From positions 1 to 64,000 of the forward strand of contig CBFHNR010000013.1 in NCBI GenBank assembly GCA_965657215.1: DNA of 64,000 nucleotides, given 5' to 3'. The notes under the pieces were generated by a model. That model had not been told where the DNA came from. It was given only the letters and a program-made list of their open reading frames with translations, and did not search any database. The translations under genes were made by a program, and so were the position numbers. Shown here one piece after another: positions 25,974-35,005 of the stretch. Numbering within the stretch: the first letter of the stretch is position 1; every line of letters starts with the position of its first letter. This DNA comes from JAHEJA01 sp965657215 (lineage in GTDB: Bacteria; Pseudomonadota; Alphaproteobacteria; Rhodobacterales; Rhodobacteraceae).

Positions 25974-27542
25974 TTAGTCGTGGCTTTTCCAGTTCACTTC
26001 GCGTTTGTCTTCGCCAATGCGGGCGCGACGGACATATAGGCGGTTCAAGGCGTTGATATAGGCCTTGGCACTTGCCACGACGGTATCCGTGTCCGAGCTT
26101 TGGCCTGTTGCGACATTGCCGTCTTGCTCCATGCGGACGGTGACCGTGGCTTGGGCATCTGTGCCTTCGGTAACAGCGTGAACTTGATAGAGTTGAAGGC
26201 GTGCACTGTGACCATAAAGAGATTTGACCGCGTTGAATGTTGCATCCACAGGGCCGTCACCTGTTGCTGTGACGCTGGTTTCTTGGCCATCGATTGACAG
26301 GGTCATGTCGGCCTCTTGGGGGCCATCTGTTCCACAGACGACCTTGAGCGATGACAATATGATGTGGTCGTTTTCAGTGTCTTGGCCCGCTTGCATCAAG
26401 GCAATGAGATCATCGTCGTAGACCTCTTTTTTGCGATCGGCCAATTCTTTGAAGCGCACGAAGACATCTTTGAGTTGGTTGTCTGCGAGTTGAAAGCCAA
26501 GATCATTAAGTTTCGCACGCAATGCGGCGCGACCAGAGTGTTTGCCCATAACAAGGTTGGTGTCGGACAAGCCAACATCAGAGGGCCGCATGATTTCAAA
26601 GGTCTCAGCATTTTTGAGCATCCCATCTTGGTGGATGCCGCTTTCATGCGCAAAGGCGTTTTTCCCAACGATGGCTTTGTTAAACTGAACAGGGAAGCCT
26701 GAAACAGTCGCAACACGGCGCGAAATATTCATGATCTTGGTCGTGTCGATATCCGTATAGTACGGCATGATATCGCTGCGAACCTTTAGGGCCATGACGA
26801 CTTCTTCTAGGGCCGTATTGCCAGCACGTTCGCCAAGTCCGTTAATGGTGCATTCGATCTGACGTGCGCCGCCATCAACGGCCGCCAATGCGTTCGCTGT
26901 CGCCATGCCAAGGTCGTTATGGCAATGCGTGGCAAAGATGATGTTATCAGCGCCCGGGACACGGTTGATCAACATACGAATAAGGTCGGCTGATTCCACA
27001 GGGGCGGTATAGCCCACGGTATCAGGGATATTGATTGTTGTTGCGCCCGCTTTGATCGCGATTTCAACAACGCGGCAGAGGTAATCCGTTTCGGTGCGCG
27101 TCGCATCCATTGGCGACCATTGGACGTTGTCACAGAGATTGCGAGCATGGGTGACGGTTTCATGAATTTTGTCCGCCATTTGATCCATATCCAAATTCGG
27201 AATCGCGCGGTGAAGCGGTGATGTGCCGATAAAGGTATGGATCCGAGGTTTTTCTGCGTGTTTCACGGCCTCCCAACAGCGATCAATATCCGAGAAGTTG
27301 GCACGGGCGAGACCGCAGATAACGGATGATTTTGAACGCTGAGCGATTTCTGAAACGGCTTTGAAATCGCCCTCTGATGCGATCGGAAAACCAGCTTCGA
27401 TGATATCAACGCCCATGTCGTCCAATAGACCGGCTATTTCAAGCTTTTCCGCATGGGTCATGGTGGCGCCGGGGGACTGTTCGCCGTCGCGAAGGGTTGT
27501 GTCAAAGATCACGACGCGGTCTTTGTTTGAATCTTGTGTCAT
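25974..27542 (-). CDS. leuA: 2-isopropylmalate synthase
   Basis: The 522-residue enzyme condenses acetyl-CoA and 2-oxoisovalerate in the first step of leucine synthesis. The catalytic TIM barrel shows DTTLRDGEQSPGATM at residues 14-28, ATHCHNDLGMATANALAAVDGGARQIE, and the zinc-binding HCHND histidines. The C-terminal third is the LeuA regulatory dimer domain that binds leucine for feedback inhibition. Length is normal for the long LeuA form. The gene is preceded by a 165-base leader with a Leu-rich leader peptide, so control by leucyl-tRNA supply is likely. It is followed by its own terminator. Confidence 0.96.
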   Translation of the reverse strand: MTQDSNKDRVVIFDTTLRDGEQSPGATMTHAEKLEIAGLLDDMGVDIIEAGFPIASEGDFKAVSEIAQRSKSSVICGLARANFSDIDRCWEAVKHAEKPRIHTFIGTSPLHRAIPNLDMDQMADKIHETVTHARNLCDNVQWSPMDATRTETDYLCRVVEIAIKAGATTINIPDTVGYTAPVESADLIRMLINRVPGADNIIFATHCHNDLGMATANALAAVDGGARQIECTINGLGERAGNTALEEVVMALKVRSDIMPYYTDIDTTKIMNISRRVATVSGFPVQFNKAIVGKNAFAHESGIHQDGMLKNAETFEIMRPSDVGLSDTNLVMGKHSGRAALRAKLNDLGFQLADNQLKDVFVRFKELADRKKEVYDDDLIALMQAGQDTENDHIILSSLKVVCGTDGPQEADMTLSIDGQETSVTATGDGPVDATFNAVKSLYGHSARLQLYQVHAVTEGTDAQATVTVRMEQDGNVATGQSSDTDTVVASAKAYINALNRLYVRRARIGEDKREVNWKSHD

Positions 27543-27560
27543 GTTAGGGTCTCTTTTTGT

Positions 27561-27643
27561 TTCTACTTAGCTGTGCGGTGCGAAGCTTGTCCCCTCTGAG
27601 CGGTCGCACCATGAATGGCACGCTCAGAGGCAGCTTAGTAGAA
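27561..27643 (-). promoter_or_regulatory. Putative leucine-responsive attenuator structure upstream of leuA
   Basis: Three stems can be drawn in the leuA leader RNA. Stem 1: CCTCTGAGCG (27630-27621) with CGCTCAGAGG (27602-27593), perfect. Stem 2: GGTGCG (27610-27605) with CGCACC (27582-27577), which would cross stem 1. Stem 3: TTCTACTAAGCTG (27643-27631), covering the Leu codons, with CAGCTAAGTAGAA (27573-27561), 12 of 13 pairs, stacked on stem 1. A ribosome stalled at the Leu codons would open stems 3 and 1 and free stem 2. No U-run follows any stem, so the effect may be on translation or Rho access and not on intrinsic termination. Confidence 0.6.
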
Positions 27644-27710
27644 GGAGGTCGAGCGAAAACACCGCAGGGGAGCGGTTCTGTAAACGTGCTATGTTCGCTT
27701 GTGTCATCAT
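27624..27710 (-). CDS. Leucine leader peptide of leuA, 28 residues
   Basis: A 28-codon frame starts at a double ATG (27710) and ends with TGA at 27626-27624, 81 bases before leuA. Seven of 28 residues are leucine, and four Leu codons are consecutive (CTC CTT CTA CTA at 27647-27636), just before the end of the peptide. This is the pattern of an amino-acid-biosynthesis attenuation peptide. The stop codon lies inside stem 1 of the attenuator and the Leu codons lie in stem 3. The ribosome binding site is weak. It is too short for usual gene finding; I infer function from codon content and position. Confidence 0.65.
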   Translation of the reverse strand: MMTQANIARLQNRSPAVFSLDLLLLSCL

Positions 27711-27849
27711 CTGAAGGTCAATATACAAATCTGGATTTAAATGAAAAGCAACAAAATGCGGAAAAGTGCACCATGTTGCCATAATTTGTGTTTAATCTGG
27801 ATTTAAAGCTATTACGCAGAATAAAAGAGCCGTTCCGTTTTAGGGATGA

Positions 27850-30075
27850 TTGACTAAGGATATTGGTGTGGCGCGGATTAGAGAAGTTGGAACCCTGTGG
27901 ATCGGTGGTCCATTAAGTTGGATGGAACAGCTTTGCCTAAAGTCTTTTGTAGATAAAGGGCAAAAAATAACGCTGTTCAGTTATGAACCGATTCCTAACG
28001 TGCCTAAAGGTGTCATCCAGCGAGATGGGCGTGAAATCATTGATACGGAAGATTTCATAAAATACGAAAAGAAGGACAGCTTTGCCCTCTTTGCGGATTG
28101 GTTTCGCCTTCATATGATCCATCAAAATCCAAGCATGATTTGGGTTGATACGGATGTCTATTGTCACGTGCCTATGACCTATGACAGCGATTATGTCATG
28201 GGTTATGAGCTCCCCGGTGAATATAGCGTGAATAATGCGATCTTGGGATTGCCGGCTGACAGTGAGATTTTGGCGAAGATACTGGAATTTACTGAAGATC
28301 GATATTCCATTGCTCCCTTTTTGCCCAATCCCAAACAAAAAGAGCTACGAGCGGCCGCTCAGGCGGGCAATCCGGTGCATGTGTCACAACAGACATGGGG
28401 TGTATGGGGGCCATTGATGGTGACCCATTTTGTGCATGAGCTTGGCCTACAGGACCATGTGCTTCCGCTCGATGCCTTTTATCCAATTACGTTTCGCGAT
28501 CGCACAAAATTTCTGAAGCGCGCTCAGTTGGCGGAAAAAGAAATTACTGATCAAACGACGGCCTTGCACCTTTGGGCGTCAAACAAACGGCAAATTGGTA
28601 ATTTTCATAGTGGATTGCCGCCTGTGAATTCGTATCTGGAGCGCTTGGTCAAGCAACATGACATCAAGGCGTTCAAGGCTCCGATCAAGGGACGCGCGAA
28701 AGCCGTGTTTGATACGGCGCTCATGGATCATGTTCCTGAAGGGGATATTGAAACCGTTGCGGATTTAACCGGGAATGCGCGTGGATTTGCATTGGCGATG
28801 TACCACAAGTACGACTGTGAAATTCAGCTGTTTGACATCAATCCTCAAGGGGAATTCGGGGATGAGCCTCGCGATTGGATTCCCCCTTATATTGCATTTT
28901 TGAAATCAAATGATGTGCCGGAAAATAAAATTCGTGTAATCGGCTTTGAAAAGCAGGTTAAGCCTGTTGATGTTTTATGTAACCTCAAAGGGTTTGGAGA
29001 TGAATATAAGGTCAAATTCCTAAAACCGTTTTTAGAAAATTGCCTTCATTCCGATAGCCGCGTGTTTATGGATGTCAAACAGGGCACCGGCGCCTTTCCG
29101 TTTTTAAAAGACTTCTGCACGAACGAGCAATTATCCGATTTGGAAAGCGAAGACAAAAAGCGCGTACGGATCATTGCCTTTCCCAAACCACCTGAGCCTG
29201 TTCGCGAAGAAGGGTGGGACGACATTGCCGAAACTCTCGCAGGTAAAGATGGTTTTTATCGGCCGGGACCAGAGGGGCATTCGTTTTTATTTATGCCGCG
29301 CTCCAAAGACACATTGGTCGTGACCTTTGACAATTTGGATGTCGCGATGAACAATCGGGATGATCGTCGCCCTTGGGGATTCTCGTTCATTGAAAAACAA
29401 GGTTGGTCAATGTTGGGTGTTATGGCCGGAGGGTGGACGTGGTATCGTAACCCTTGGGTCTCCGAGCAATTCGACGAATTACGCGATTCAGGATTTTTCT
29501 CACAATTCAAACATGTTGTCTTTTATGGTGCGTCCATGGGCGGGTATGCAGCTTGTGCCTTTAGTGCCGCAGCGCCAGGGTGCGATGTCGTTGCCATAAG
29601 TCCGCAAACCACATTAGATAAATCGATTGTGGATTGGGAAACGCGTTACAAAGTGGCGTGGGACCGTGATTTTTCTGGACCCTATGGGGACGCTACGAAA
29701 GCGATTAAAATGGCCCGCCGTGTGTCCATTCTTTATGATCCCTATGAGCCGCTCGACACAGGGCATGTGAAGCGGTTCAAGGGGAAGAACATTAACCTTT
29801 TGCGTGCGCCGTTGATGGGACATCGCTTAGGATCATCCTTGAACCAAATGGGAATACTAAGCCCTATTATTCTGGGTGCACTTTCCGGTGACTTGGAAAG
29901 AGATCAATATTATCAAATGCTGCGCAAGCGGCGTGATTTTCCGCGCTATCAGCGTGAGCTTTTTCAACGCACTGTGAAAAAGGGTCATATTGAGCTGGCA
30001 AAAATGCTTGGTCAGGCGATCCTGAAGCGAAACGACAATCGAGCGGTGCGCCTTGGGTTAAAAGAGCTTGAATAG
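27850..30075 (+). CDS. Three-part protein: DXD glycosyltransferase, methyltransferase-like region, alpha/beta-hydrolase-like domain
   Basis: The 741-residue product appears to be a fusion. Residues 12-275 look like a sugar transferase with a DXD motif (Asp100/Asp102 in MIWVDTDVY), reminiscent of the Gly_transf_sug/OCH1-type fold. Residues 285-450 contain ETVADLTGNARGFALAMYHKYDCEIQLFDI-type strands, similar to a SAM-methyltransferase core, though no full motif set is present. Residues 480-700 contain YGASMGGYAA with Ser562 as a candidate nucleophile, acid candidates Asp630/Asp636 and His658. No signal peptide. The start is a TTG at 27850; a GTG is 18 bases further. It faces the GT2 gene with a six-base gap, suggesting a shared role in surface-glycan assembly. 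Function not determined. Confidence 0.6.
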   Translation: MTKDIGVARIREVGTLWIGGPLSWMEQLCLKSFVDKGQKITLFSYEPIPNVPKGVIQRDGREIIDTEDFIKYEKKDSFALFADWFRLHMIHQNPSMIWVDTDVYCHVPMTYDSDYVMGYELPGEYSVNNAILGLPADSEILAKILEFTEDRYSIAPFLPNPKQKELRAAAQAGNPVHVSQQTWGVWGPLMVTHFVHELGLQDHVLPLDAFYPITFRDRTKFLKRAQLAEKEITDQTTALHLWASNKRQIGNFHSGLPPVNSYLERLVKQHDIKAFKAPIKGRAKAVFDTALMDHVPEGDIETVADLTGNARGFALAMYHKYDCEIQLFDINPQGEFGDEPRDWIPPYIAFLKSNDVPENKIRVIGFEKQVKPVDVLCNLKGFGDEYKVKFLKPFLENCLHSDSRVFMDVKQGTGAFPFLKDFCTNEQLSDLESEDKKRVRIIAFPKPPEPVREEGWDDIAETLAGKDGFYRPGPEGHSFLFMPRSKDTLVVTFDNLDVAMNNRDDRRPWGFSFIEKQGWSMLGVMAGGWTWYRNPWVSEQFDELRDSGFFSQFKHVVFYGASMGGYAACAFSAAAPGCDVVAISPQTTLDKSIVDWETRYKVAWDRDFSGPYGDATKAIKMARRVSILYDPYEPLDTGHVKRFKGKNINLLRAPLMGHRLGSSLNQMGILSPIILGALSGDLERDQYYQMLRKRRDFPRYQRELFQRTVKKGHIELAKMLGQAILKRNDNRAVRLGLKELE

Positions 30076-30081
30076 CATCTC

Positions 30082-32352
30082 TTAGTGCTGCGTTTCTTTA
30101 ACCTGATCTACAGTGTAAAAGAAGTTGCGCGGGAAGCTACCAAAGGCAACTTCGTCTGTGACGCTATCTGGTCCAGCCAAAAAGACATTTGCCCCAAAAT
30201 GGTGGTGGAGACGGCTGAGGCGTTCCATGCGTTCACTGGTGATTTCTTTATAAAACTTCGTATAGTTTTCCGTTTTCCGCAGCTCTTTGATTTTTTCGGC
30301 ATGCGCTTTGACACAGGCCTCATGTGCGGCTTTGATCTCGGGATCCGCAAGCATGGTGTTCATTTCTTCCTTGAGCTTTGGGAGCATCCGTTGAATGGAA
30401 AATTCACGTTCTGAGTTGTTGTTCATGCGGAACCAATAGGCCAAGCCTTGATCGCGATCGACGTGGTTCACACGTCCACGGTCCCGTTTAACCAAAAAGC
30501 TTTCTGCGGAACGCACGGCATAGTGATTGAGTTGGACCAAATCATAGCCATAGGTTTCCGTCGTGGAACGCCATGCATTGCGGAACATCTCCTTGGGGAT
30601 TTCGGCGCCTGATCCGTTGATCCAGTTGATTTTGCTCCAATGCTGAGGGATCAAACCCTTGGGACGATGAACGCCGAGTTTTTTGAAAATACCGAGGTTC
30701 TTGAAAAGCGTTTTGAAACCCCATGCTTGGTGAGGTTTGCGCGTAAGCTCTTCGGCGCAGCGATTGAATTGTTCGATAATGGGGCTGTCTTTGAATTCAT
30801 GCACATCTGCATTCCCAAAGAGCCGCCAGGTACAGGAAATCATATTCGCATCACCAACCGCCTTATAAAGAGCGTCCAAGGTGCCGTCACCTGTTTTTAT
30901 GTTGATATATTCATCGACATCCATACAGATAGCCCATTCTGCATCGCGAATGAGCGGTTCTTCTTCTGCGGCTTGCAAGGCTGCGTGTTGAGGTTTGAGG
31001 TCTGTTCCTTTGAAGGGATTGTCCCTGTGTTGGACATATCCTTTATCCTGTAAAAGGTCCAAGAACGTATCAGTGCCATCGGTACAGTCATTCGTGTAAA
31101 CAAGGAACCCTTTGACCCCGATCACGCGGTGATAAGCGAGCCATTCAAGGATAAAGGGTCCTTCGTTTTTCATTGTCGTGACGATCGACGTTAGCCCTTT
31201 TGACCCTTTGGGTGTTTGAGGCTCTTGAACGTCAGGCATCCGGACAGGTTTGTGATCAAAGGCATCGTTGGCCAATTTCACCAATTCGGGGTGCTCGATT
31301 AGGCTGGTTTTAGGAACGATTTTGCTGACTTTGTCGGACCGATAGCGGAGGGCCATAAATCGTCCAAACTGGCCAAAATCGCGAAGCGTCGCTGAGGTGC
31401 CTCGAATGCGGATAAACTTCCAAGTCGTGTCCATTGGAATTTTGTCAGGGGCCACACACCATCGACGGGCTGAAACGCCCTTGTCAAATTGAATACAGAC
31501 GTGATCGCCGAATTTGGGGGGCATGTCGTTGCGAACGCGCCAAGGATAGCAGTGACGCCCCAGTAAGGTAATGACACCCGCTGGAGATTGGGCCGCACGA
31601 TCAAAAACAGATCCTTGCTGGTCGTTAAAGACGAGATCAATCACGTCAATATTTGTCACAGCCCGCGCTTTGTTCAAAAATAAATGGCGGCTGATTTCAA
31701 AGAAATGCACCTCGCTCATGGCGGATCGCCACGGGTTCGACGGAGGTATGGTCATGCGATCTTTGCCAGGGGCACCAGGTGTCGAATAGGGATGCCATTC
31801 TGGTGGCATGTCTGGATTGCCAAATGGCGTATCGGCACTCAGGCAGATGATATTCAACTGCACGCCGCGCTGGGCAATTTCGCGTTTCAAATTAGCGGTG
31901 AAGGCAGGGACCTTTGCTGGGTCTGCACGATAAAATATGACCGCGGCTGTCAATCCCTGTTCCCGAATGTGGAACTCTAGCCAATCTGCGATATCTGGCG
32001 CCGTTTCCCCATTTTGAACAGAAAGGGCAACATTGTCACCCTTCAATAGGTCAAACTCGGGCACTTGCGGATCAATGTCGACATCATGACCATCAAGGGT
32101 GAGCCCAACTGGTCCATCGCTGTCGCTTGAAACGTCGATTTTCAACGCCCCATCCACAGTTGTAGAGGCGGCAATGTCCCACGGGCTTCGAACGATTACG
32201 TGGTTTACATCGGTTGTTTTGGAGAAAAACAAGGTAACGCGACGAAGGTGATCCTCTGAAGGTATCTCAACCGCCGCCAAAAGGGTCACATGTTCAGATT
32301 GATGTCCTTTGAGCGTCCGCTCAACAAACAGATTTTCAGTATTCGACGTCAT
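30082..32352 (-). CDS. Large family 2 glycosyltransferase (Glyco_tranf_2_4 type)
   Basis: The 756-residue protein carries a GT2-like domain at about residues 388-620: SIVTTMKNEGPFILEWLAYHRVIGV, YTNDCTDGTD, and the metal site CMDVDEY (Asp478, Asp480). The N-terminal half is not a typical partner: residues 1-130 form a beta-rich segment and residues 130-345 contain VIFYRADPAKV and VIDLVFND strands that look like a second, degenerate transferase-like domain. A basic, helical tail follows residue 650. No signal peptide or membrane helix. The gene ends six bases from the convergent fusion gene. A role in modifying an exported glycan is inferred. Confidence 0.72.
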   Translation of the reverse strand: MTSNTENLFVERTLKGHQSEHVTLLAAVEIPSEDHLRRVTLFFSKTTDVNHVIVRSPWDIAASTTVDGALKIDVSSDSDGPVGLTLDGHDVDIDPQVPEFDLLKGDNVALSVQNGETAPDIADWLEFHIREQGLTAAVIFYRADPAKVPAFTANLKREIAQRGVQLNIICLSADTPFGNPDMPPEWHPYSTPGAPGKDRMTIPPSNPWRSAMSEVHFFEISRHLFLNKARAVTNIDVIDLVFNDQQGSVFDRAAQSPAGVITLLGRHCYPWRVRNDMPPKFGDHVCIQFDKGVSARRWCVAPDKIPMDTTWKFIRIRGTSATLRDFGQFGRFMALRYRSDKVSKIVPKTSLIEHPELVKLANDAFDHKPVRMPDVQEPQTPKGSKGLTSIVTTMKNEGPFILEWLAYHRVIGVKGFLVYTNDCTDGTDTFLDLLQDKGYVQHRDNPFKGTDLKPQHAALQAAEEEPLIRDAEWAICMDVDEYINIKTGDGTLDALYKAVGDANMISCTWRLFGNADVHEFKDSPIIEQFNRCAEELTRKPHQAWGFKTLFKNLGIFKKLGVHRPKGLIPQHWSKINWINGSGAEIPKEMFRNAWRSTTETYGYDLVQLNHYAVRSAESFLVKRDRGRVNHVDRDQGLAYWFRMNNNSEREFSIQRMLPKLKEEMNTMLADPEIKAAHEACVKAHAEKIKELRKTENYTKFYKEITSERMERLSRLHHHFGANVFLAGPDSVTDEVAFGSFPRNFFYTVDQVKETQH

Positions 32353-32504
32353 AAAAGAGGTTCTCGTTACTCGTTAGTCAAAGCAATACAGTCAAAGCAT
32401 GTCGTTTGACTAGAGGGGGAATTGGGCGATACTGTGACAATGCGCTTGTATATTCAGCGATTAATCGCCATTTCTGGTGTGAAAAACGAGATGGTGTTCA
32501 ACGC

Positions 32505-32717
32505 ATGTCAAAGCCTACAGATCAACGGTTAACCGATATCGAAATTCATCTTGCAGATGTTATTCGGGTCAATGATGATTTGTCTCTCATCGTTGCGAAG
32601 CAGCAAAAAGAATTGGACCGCTTGGGAAAACTCGTTCAATTGCTCGTCGAACGCGAAGCTGAACGTGAATCTGACGGGGGTGAATTCGTCGCCGATCAAC
32701 GTCCACCGCATTGGTAA
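32505..32717 (+). CDS. slyX: SlyX family protein
   Basis: The 70-residue protein is a short coiled coil: DQRLTDIEIHLADVIRVNDDLSLIVAKQQKELDRLGKLVQLL with regular heptads, ending in the family tail RPPHW. SlyX proteins are small, widespread and of unknown mechanism. I chose the ATG at 32505; the open frame from 32406 is not conserved in such proteins. It is upstream of the MORN gene with a 78-base gap. Confidence 0.88.
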   Translation: MSKPTDQRLTDIEIHLADVIRVNDDLSLIVAKQQKELDRLGKLVQLLVEREAERESDGGEFVADQRPPHW

Positions 32718-32795
32718 ACAGGTTCACTCCACCATTGCCAGCCAAACGGGACTAGACTAGGTTTCTTGTAACACAGGGGAAAAGGCTCAGCTCGG

Positions 32796-34208
32796 ATGAA
32801 GACTCGTAGTATTGCAAATGTCGTTTTCGCGGTCACGCTCGCCGTGGCGCCCATGGTGTCGGCCCAAGATGGCGTTCAAACCAAACAATATGATGATGGA
32901 GGTGTCTATGAGGGCACCTTTAAGAATGGTTTGCAGCATGGGACAGGGACTTACACCTTGCCCAATGGATACGAATATTCAGGTGATTGGGTGGACGGTG
33001 AAATCCGTGGCCAAGGCGAGGCGAAATTCCCCAATGGCTCAATATATGTCGGCACCTTTGTCAAAGGCAAACCAGAAGGCTTTGGCATAATAACCTTTGC
33101 TGATGGTGGCACATACGAAGGCAATTGGCTCGATGGTGCGATCACGGGCCAAGGGGTTGCTTTGTACTCTAACGGTGCGCGTTATGAGGGCGGATTTTTG
33201 AATGCAATGCACCATGGCCGTGGCATCGTGATAAACCCAGACGGATATATCTATGACGGGGATTGGGTGAATGGCGTCAAAGAAGGCACAGCCAAAGTTA
33301 CCTATGCCGATGGGTCCGTTTACCAAGGTGAAATCATTCGCGGTGCTCGAGAGGGTCGCGGTCGGCTGGAAATGCAAGAAGGACTTGTCTTTGAAGGCAT
33401 TTGGCGCAACGGCGAAATCAATGGCAAGGGTAAGCTCATCCAACCTAACGGTGATGTTTATGAGGGTATCTTGGTCAATGGCCGCCGTGAGGGCTCTGGC
33501 AAAGTGATCTATGCCAATGGTGATGTCTATGACGGTCTCTTCAAAGACGACCAAAGAAGTGGCCAGGGTACTTTCACTGGGGCGGATGGCTATAAATACG
33601 TCGGAAATTGGGAGAACGGTCAAATTCAGGGCGTGGGCGAAGTGACCTATCCCGATGGATCTTTTTACGCTGGCAATTTTGTCAATGGCATGTCGGATGG
33701 ACAGGGCAAAATCACATATCCCGATGGATCCACGTACGAAGGAGGCTGGGTTGCAGGTGTCATTGAAGGACGCGGAACCGCAACCTATTCCAACGGCATC
33801 ACTTATGTTGGCGATTTCAAAAATGCGCGAAATGATGGCAAAGGGGTGATGACCTATAGTGATGGATACGTCTACGATGGTGACTGGAAAAACGGGATGC
33901 GTCACGGCAAAGGTAAGGCGGTTTTTGCGGATGGGATGACCTATGAAGGTGACTATCTAGACGGGCGTCGTCATGGCCAAGGCACAATCGTTTTGCCAGA
34001 TGGATTCACCTACACTGGCGAGTGGCAGTTCGGCGAAATCACGGGCACGGGTGTTGCGACCTATGCGAATGGCGATATCTACGAAGGCACCTTTGTCCAA
34101 GGCAAACGCCAAGGCGAGGGGACCATTCGCTTTGCGTCAGGGGAACAAGCCTCAGGTGAATGGCGCAACGGCGCTTTGGTTAAGGCGGATACGCCGGCAA
34201 CCGAATAA
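32796..34208 (+). CDS. Secreted MORN-repeat protein with 18 tandem repeats
   Basis: The 470-residue protein has a 23-residue signal peptide (hydrophobic VVFAVTLAVAPMVSA) and then an unbroken array of 18 MORN repeats of 23 residues each (69 bases), plus a degenerate nineteenth. Each unit follows Y.G.w.nG...G.G...y.nG, for example STYEGGWVAGVIEGRGTATYSNG. The array should form a long, continuous beta-hairpin rod in the periplasm or outside. MORN rods bind phospholipid or serve as scaffolds in other organisms. There is no catalytic domain. The 69-base periodicity is visible in DNA but repeats have diverged, so they are not a recent expansion. Confidence 0.93.
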   Translation: MKTRSIANVVFAVTLAVAPMVSAQDGVQTKQYDDGGVYEGTFKNGLQHGTGTYTLPNGYEYSGDWVDGEIRGQGEAKFPNGSIYVGTFVKGKPEGFGIITFADGGTYEGNWLDGAITGQGVALYSNGARYEGGFLNAMHHGRGIVINPDGYIYDGDWVNGVKEGTAKVTYADGSVYQGEIIRGAREGRGRLEMQEGLVFEGIWRNGEINGKGKLIQPNGDVYEGILVNGRREGSGKVIYANGDVYDGLFKDDQRSGQGTFTGADGYKYVGNWENGQIQGVGEVTYPDGSFYAGNFVNGMSDGQGKITYPDGSTYEGGWVAGVIEGRGTATYSNGITYVGDFKNARNDGKGVMTYSDGYVYDGDWKNGMRHGKGKAVFADGMTYEGDYLDGRRHGQGTIVLPDGFTYTGEWQFGEITGTGVATYANGDIYEGTFVQGKRQGEGTIRFASGEQASGEWRNGALVKADTPATE

Positions 34209-34213
34209 GCGGG

Positions 34214-34879
34214 TTACCAGGGAACAGGTTTGCCCGCCCAATCAAAAAACTGACCCGTCTGGGTGGGGTTTAGAGATTGCATCACGTCAACCAAATTCTG
34301 TGCCGCGACATCAGGCGTGACCGTTGGATGCCGCCCTGCATATTTACGGGTAAACTCGGTTGCAACTGTTCCGGGATGCAAGGCCACACAAACAGACTGT
34401 TTATGCGTTCGGCTTAGTTCAATCGCTGTAGTTCGGACGATTTGGTTCAACGCGGATTTGGCTGCGCGATACGAATACCATCCACCTAATGAGTTGTCCC
34501 CGATAGACCCCACGCGCGCAGACAGCGAACAAATCAAAGACGGCCGATCACGTGGCAATAACCGCTTGGCATGCTTTAGAACCATCGCGGGACCAATTGC
34601 GTTGACCGTGAATTGATCGCTCATGGCTTGGGCATCCAGCGCCGTCATAGATTTTTCAGGTTGCGCTCCGTTAATGGTCAAAGCACCCGTTGCGATAATG
34701 ATTTTATCAAATGGCCCCTTGAGAGTGTCCAAGAGTGGATCAATCGACTCAGGTTTCAGAAAATCAAACCCGTCATCGCGGCGGGATAATGTCCGAACTG
34801 AGCTGCCTCGTTCGTTAAATGCCTTGGACAAAGCAGATCCAATGCCGCCTGTCCCACCAATGAGTAAAACTTGTTCCAT
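34214..34879 (-). CDS. Short-chain dehydrogenase/reductase family protein
   Basis: The 221-residue SDR has the cofactor loop LIGGTGGIGSAL at the N-terminus, NAIGP in place of the structural NNAG, the catalytic serine region CSLSARVGS, and YRAAK (Y-x-x-x-K). It is slightly short, like C-factor/CsgA-type SDRs. The substrate is unknown. It lies convergent with the MORN gene (five-base gap) and divergent from hisS. Confidence 0.88.
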   Translation of the reverse strand: MEQVLLIGGTGGIGSALSKAFNERGSSVRTLSRRDDGFDFLKPESIDPLLDTLKGPFDKIIIATGALTINGAQPEKSMTALDAQAMSDQFTVNAIGPAMVLKHAKRLLPRDRPSLICSLSARVGSIGDNSLGGWYSYRAAKSALNQIVRTTAIELSRTHKQSVCVALHPGTVATEFTRKYAGRHPTVTPDVAAQNLVDVMQSLNPTQTGQFFDWAGKPVPW

Positions 34880-35005
34880 GGATCAGAGGTAGCAGTCATG
34901 CGGCAGGGATCAAGGTTTCTCTGATTGAAATGCTGCGCTTTACTTGCTCATCTTACGCCCGTGGGATAAACGTCGCCTAACACTGTTTCTGACGGATTGA
35001 GAATT

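Noticed and set aside
27557..27784. 75-codon plus-strand frame in the leuA leader
   Set aside because: It is the complement of the leader RNA stems and has no support as a gene.
33039..33905. 288-residue open frame antisense to the MORN gene
   Set aside because: It mirrors the 69-base repeat of the MORN array in the opposite strand and has no independent features.
32880..34170. Regular 69-base repeat, considered as a CRISPR-like or recent tandem repeat
   Set aside because: It is the coding repeat of the MORN domain; units are diverged and in frame, with no spacers.
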